Source: G020354085 sp964482055
Lineage (GTDB): Bacteria > Pseudomonadota > Gammaproteobacteria > Acidiferrobacterales > Sulfurifustaceae
Assembly (NCBI GenBank): GCA_964482055.1
Contig: CAYZVX010000022.1
Coordinates: forward strand, 1 to 33,540
DNA length: 33,540 bases
Reading direction: 5' to 3'
The translations under genes were made by a program, and so were the position numbers. The notes below the pieces were generated by a model, which ran no database searches, was not told where the DNA came from, and saw only the letters and a list, made by a program, of their open reading frames with translations. Positions 29,774-33,540 of this stretch are shown in pieces. The stretch's first letter is position 1. Every line of letters starts with the position of its first letter.

Positions 29774-30043
29774 TTACTTACGCAGCCCGAGGCGTTCAAT
29801 CAAGGCGCGATAGCGCTCCGTGTTGGTGCTCTTGAGGTAGTCGAGAAGCTTACGCCGCTTATTGACCATCTTGAGCAGCCCGATGCGCGAGTGATGGTCT
29901 TTCGGGTGCGTCTGAAAATGGCCGGTGAGCTCATCGATGCGCGTGGACAACAGCGCCACCTGCACTTCCGGCGAGCCGGTGTCGCCCTTGTGGGTCTGGT
30001 AATCCTGCATCACCTTGGACTTCTTGTCAGCCGTAAGGGCCAT
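29774..30043 (-). CDS. rpsO: 30S ribosomal protein S15
   Basis: An 89-residue primary 16S-binding protein, same length as in E. coli. 'DTGSPEVQVALLSTRI'-type, 'HFQTHPKDHHSRIGLLKMV' and 'RRKLLDYL' segments are diagnostic. The ATG at 30043 is chosen over one at 30049 because GAGG lies eight bases before it but only two before the other. It lies between truB and pnp, with its own promoter at 30092-30120. Confidence 0.97.
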   Translation of the reverse strand: MALTADKKSKVMQDYQTHKGDTGSPEVQVALLSTRIDELTGHFQTHPKDHHSRIGLLKMVNKRRKLLDYLKSTNTERYRALIERLGLRK

Positions 30044-30091
30044 CGTCATAACCTCATCAACTCGTAGATCGGACTCGCGTCGAGGGCGCGT

Positions 30092-30120
30092 ATTCTACTC
30101 GCGCACCCGCCACCCCTCAA
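30092..30120 (-). promoter_or_regulatory. Sigma70-type promoter of rpsO-pnp
   Basis: On the minus strand TTGAGG (30120-30115) and TAGAAT (30097-30092) are separated by exactly 17 bp. The leader to the S15 ATG would be about 42 nt. It begins just beyond the truB stop codon, so rpsO-pnp can be transcribed separately from the infB operon. Confidence 0.55.
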
Positions 30121-30127
30121 CCACTGC

Positions 30128-31042
30128 TCAACCCGAGGGATGGAGCCCGAGCAATCGCCGCGGCGCCACCCGGCCGTCGTCCAGCACCTGGCCCATGCCG
30201 AGGAAACGCCGGCCCTCCTCGTACAGTCGGACCCAGCCGGGCGCAAGCCCGTGACGGGCCGATACCGTCTGCCCCTGACGCAGGTAATGGGCCGCCAGTG
30301 GGGTCAACTGCACGTCCGGAAGGTCCTGCACCATGACGTCCGCCCCCCGCAACGCCGCAAGGCGCCCGGCTTCGTCCAAACGCTCGAAGCGGTCAAGCGC
30401 GATGGCGTCTTCGACGCGCAGGGCGCCGACCGCCAGCCGCCGCAACGCCGCCACATGCGCGCCACAACCGATCGCGCGCCCCAGGTCGTGCGCGAGACTG
30501 CGGATGTAGGTGCCCTTGGAGCAGTCGATCTCAAGCTCGAGCCGCTCGCCGGCGAGGCTCAACATTCGAATCGCGTAGATTTCAACGAAGCGCGGCTCGC
30601 GCTCGACCTCGACACCCGCACGCGCCAGTTTGTAGAGCGGCTCACCGTCGCGCTTGATCGCCGAGTACATCGGCGGAATCTGCTCGAAGCGGCCCACGAA
30701 GCGCTTGAGCACCCGTTCGATCTCACGCGTGGTGGCCGTCACCGGTGCCTGCGCGACGATCTCGCCTTCGCTGTCATAGGTCGTGGTCTGCTGGCCGAGG
30801 CGGAACACCGCGCGGTAGCGCTTGTCGGCATCAAGCAGGAACTGCGTTACTTTAGTCGCCTCGCCGAAACACAGCGGCAGCAGCCCGGTTGCGATGGGGT
30901 CGAGACTGCCAGTGTGACCGGCCTTGCAGGCTCTGAGTGCGCGCTTGCAGGTCTGCAGGGCGGCGTTGGAGGTAAGCCCGGCCGGCTTGTCGAGCAGCAG
31001 CACGCCATCCACCGCCACGCAGTTGCGGCGCGTGCGGCTCAC
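30128..31042 (-). CDS. truB: tRNA pseudouridine-55 synthase TruB
   Basis: Makes pseudouridine 55 in the T-loop of tRNAs. The 304 residues contain the 'VDGVLLLDKPAGLTSN' motif, the catalytic HTGSLDP with Asp48 at the same position as in E. coli, 'KRYRAVFRLGQQT', and the C-terminal PUA-like part. The start is a GTG at 31042 that overlaps the rbfA stop as GTGA, indicating translational coupling. Confidence 0.95.
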   Translation of the reverse strand: MSRTRRNCVAVDGVLLLDKPAGLTSNAALQTCKRALRACKAGHTGSLDPIATGLLPLCFGEATKVTQFLLDADKRYRAVFRLGQQTTTYDSEGEIVAQAPVTATTREIERVLKRFVGRFEQIPPMYSAIKRDGEPLYKLARAGVEVEREPRFVEIYAIRMLSLAGERLELEIDCSKGTYIRSLAHDLGRAIGCGAHVAALRRLAVGALRVEDAIALDRFERLDEAGRLAALRGADVMVQDLPDVQLTPLAAHYLRQGQTVSARHGLAPGWVRLYEEGRRFLGMGQVLDDGRVAPRRLLGLHPSG

Positions 31043-31413
31043 GGGTCCCTGCCCTCTGTGTCCTCGGCGATGGCGCGTTCAATCAACGCATCGACGCGTG
31101 CGCCGCGCTCGAGGGACTCATCGAAGATAAAGCGCAGCTCCGGCACGCCGCGCTTGAGCGACACGCGCCGGCGTAGCGCATGGCGCAGCTCCCCCGCGGC
31201 GCGGTTCAGCGCGCGCGCCGCCGCACCGGCCTCGGCACTGCCGGTCAGTAGCGAAAAGTACACGCGCACGCTGGCCAGGTCGGGCGAGGCTTCGGCCCCA
31301 GTGAGCGTGACCTTGTGCGCGATCGGATCGTCGAGCTCGCGGGCAATCAACGTCGCAAGCTCGCGTCTGATGAGCTCGGCCACGCGCCGCGGGCGGTTGC
31401 TGTCCTTCTGCAT
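31039..31413 (-). CDS. rbfA: 30S ribosome-binding factor RbfA
   Basis: A KH-fold ribosome maturation factor for 16S 5'-end processing and cold adaptation. The 124 residues show 'RPRRVAELIRRELATLIARE', 'KVTLTGAEASPDLASVRVYF' and 'PELRFIFDESLERGARVDAL', all diagnostic. The ATG at 31413 is preceded by GGGAGG. An open extension upstream lies in the intergenic repeat and is rejected. It is between infB and truB. Confidence 0.95.
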   Translation of the reverse strand: MQKDSNRPRRVAELIRRELATLIARELDDPIAHKVTLTGAEASPDLASVRVYFSLLTGSAEAGAAARALNRAAGELRHALRRRVSLKRGVPELRFIFDESLERGARVDALIERAIAEDTEGRDP

Positions 31414-31422
31414 AAGGCCTCC

Positions 31423-31492
31423 CAGGTTCCCGGTTTGAGGTTTCAGGTTTTGAAGATTGGTCGGGAAACCTGCAGCCCGAAACCTGAAACCT
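31423..31492. repeat. Imperfect inverted repeat of AGGTTTC-type units between infB and rbfA
   Basis: Arms aggtttcaggtttt (31438-31451) and gaaacctgaaacct (31479-31492) match at 13 of 14 positions; a second pair, aggttcccg near 31424 and cgggaaacct at 31462-31471, matches with one bulge. The element is built of short units of GGTTTCA/GGTTTGA/GGTTCCC and fills most of the 84-bp gap inside a core operon. It has no T-run, so it is not an evident terminator. Confidence 0.65.
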
Positions 31493-31497
31493 TGCAC

Positions 31498-33540
<2,043 letters not shown>

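Overview
The window looks like a GC-rich (roughly two-thirds G+C by eye) chromosomal segment of a gammaproteobacterium. The evidence is classical gammaproteobacterial gene order and protein lengths: rpsP-rimM-trmD-rplS, infB-rbfA-truB-rpsO-pnp, an XerD of exactly 298 residues with catalytic residues at the same numbers as in E. coli, a 426-residue NADH-type citrate synthase, MlaA, PBP4, Rep and a CspA-like protein. The genus cannot be read from the sequence; a Chromatiales/Acidiferrobacterales-like lineage is only a guess. There is no phage, insertion sequence, CRISPR array, rRNA or tRNA, and almost all of the DNA is core genome.

Layout. 1-2732: edge of an unrecognised minus-strand gene, an SDR oxidoreductase, a DUF1015 protein meeting it tail to tail, and a small secreted protein. 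2733-5510: putrescine synthesis from agmatine (agmatine deiminase, N-carbamoylputrescine amidase), the two genes separated by a convergent small secreted-protein gene. 5511-9515: an RsmB-family rRNA methyltransferase, DedA membrane protein, cold shock protein, a short GGQ release-factor-like protein and a type I-beta DAHP synthase. 9534-13770: citrate synthase, a zinc-ribbon membrane protein, PBP4 and a divergent GpsA-like dehydrogenase. 13868-19542: Rep helicase, a two-TM unknown protein, then a helical-repeat exported protein followed by xerD. 19571-22600: the S16-RimM-TrmD-L19 operon and MlaA. 22601-25646: a small unknown ORF, MtnC (methionine salvage), a double-rhodanese exported protein and a PEBP-family protein. 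25913-27619: a PP2C phosphatase-Ser/Thr kinase fusion with a C-terminal membrane anchor. 27617-33540: pnp, rpsO, truB, rbfA and infB (5' end beyond the window).

Functional grouping: translation and RNA metabolism dominate (IF2, RbfA, TruB, S15, PNPase, S16, RimM, TrmD, L19, RsmB-like, RF-like, CspA). The rest covers central metabolism (citrate synthase, DAHP synthase, GpsA-like, MtnC, polyamine genes), the envelope (PBP4, MlaA, DedA, several exported proteins) and DNA maintenance (Rep, XerD).

The most unusual item is the PP2C-kinase fusion. Three of the four expected metal-binding aspartates of the phosphatase and the DFG aspartate of the kinase are replaced, so it looks like a membrane-anchored double pseudoenzyme. 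Also notable are imperfect inverted repeats built from short repeated units in intergenic positions (two of the same family between convergent genes), several genes whose -10-like box sits so close to the start codon that a leaderless mRNA is likely, and a double-rhodanese protein whose second domain lacks its cysteine.
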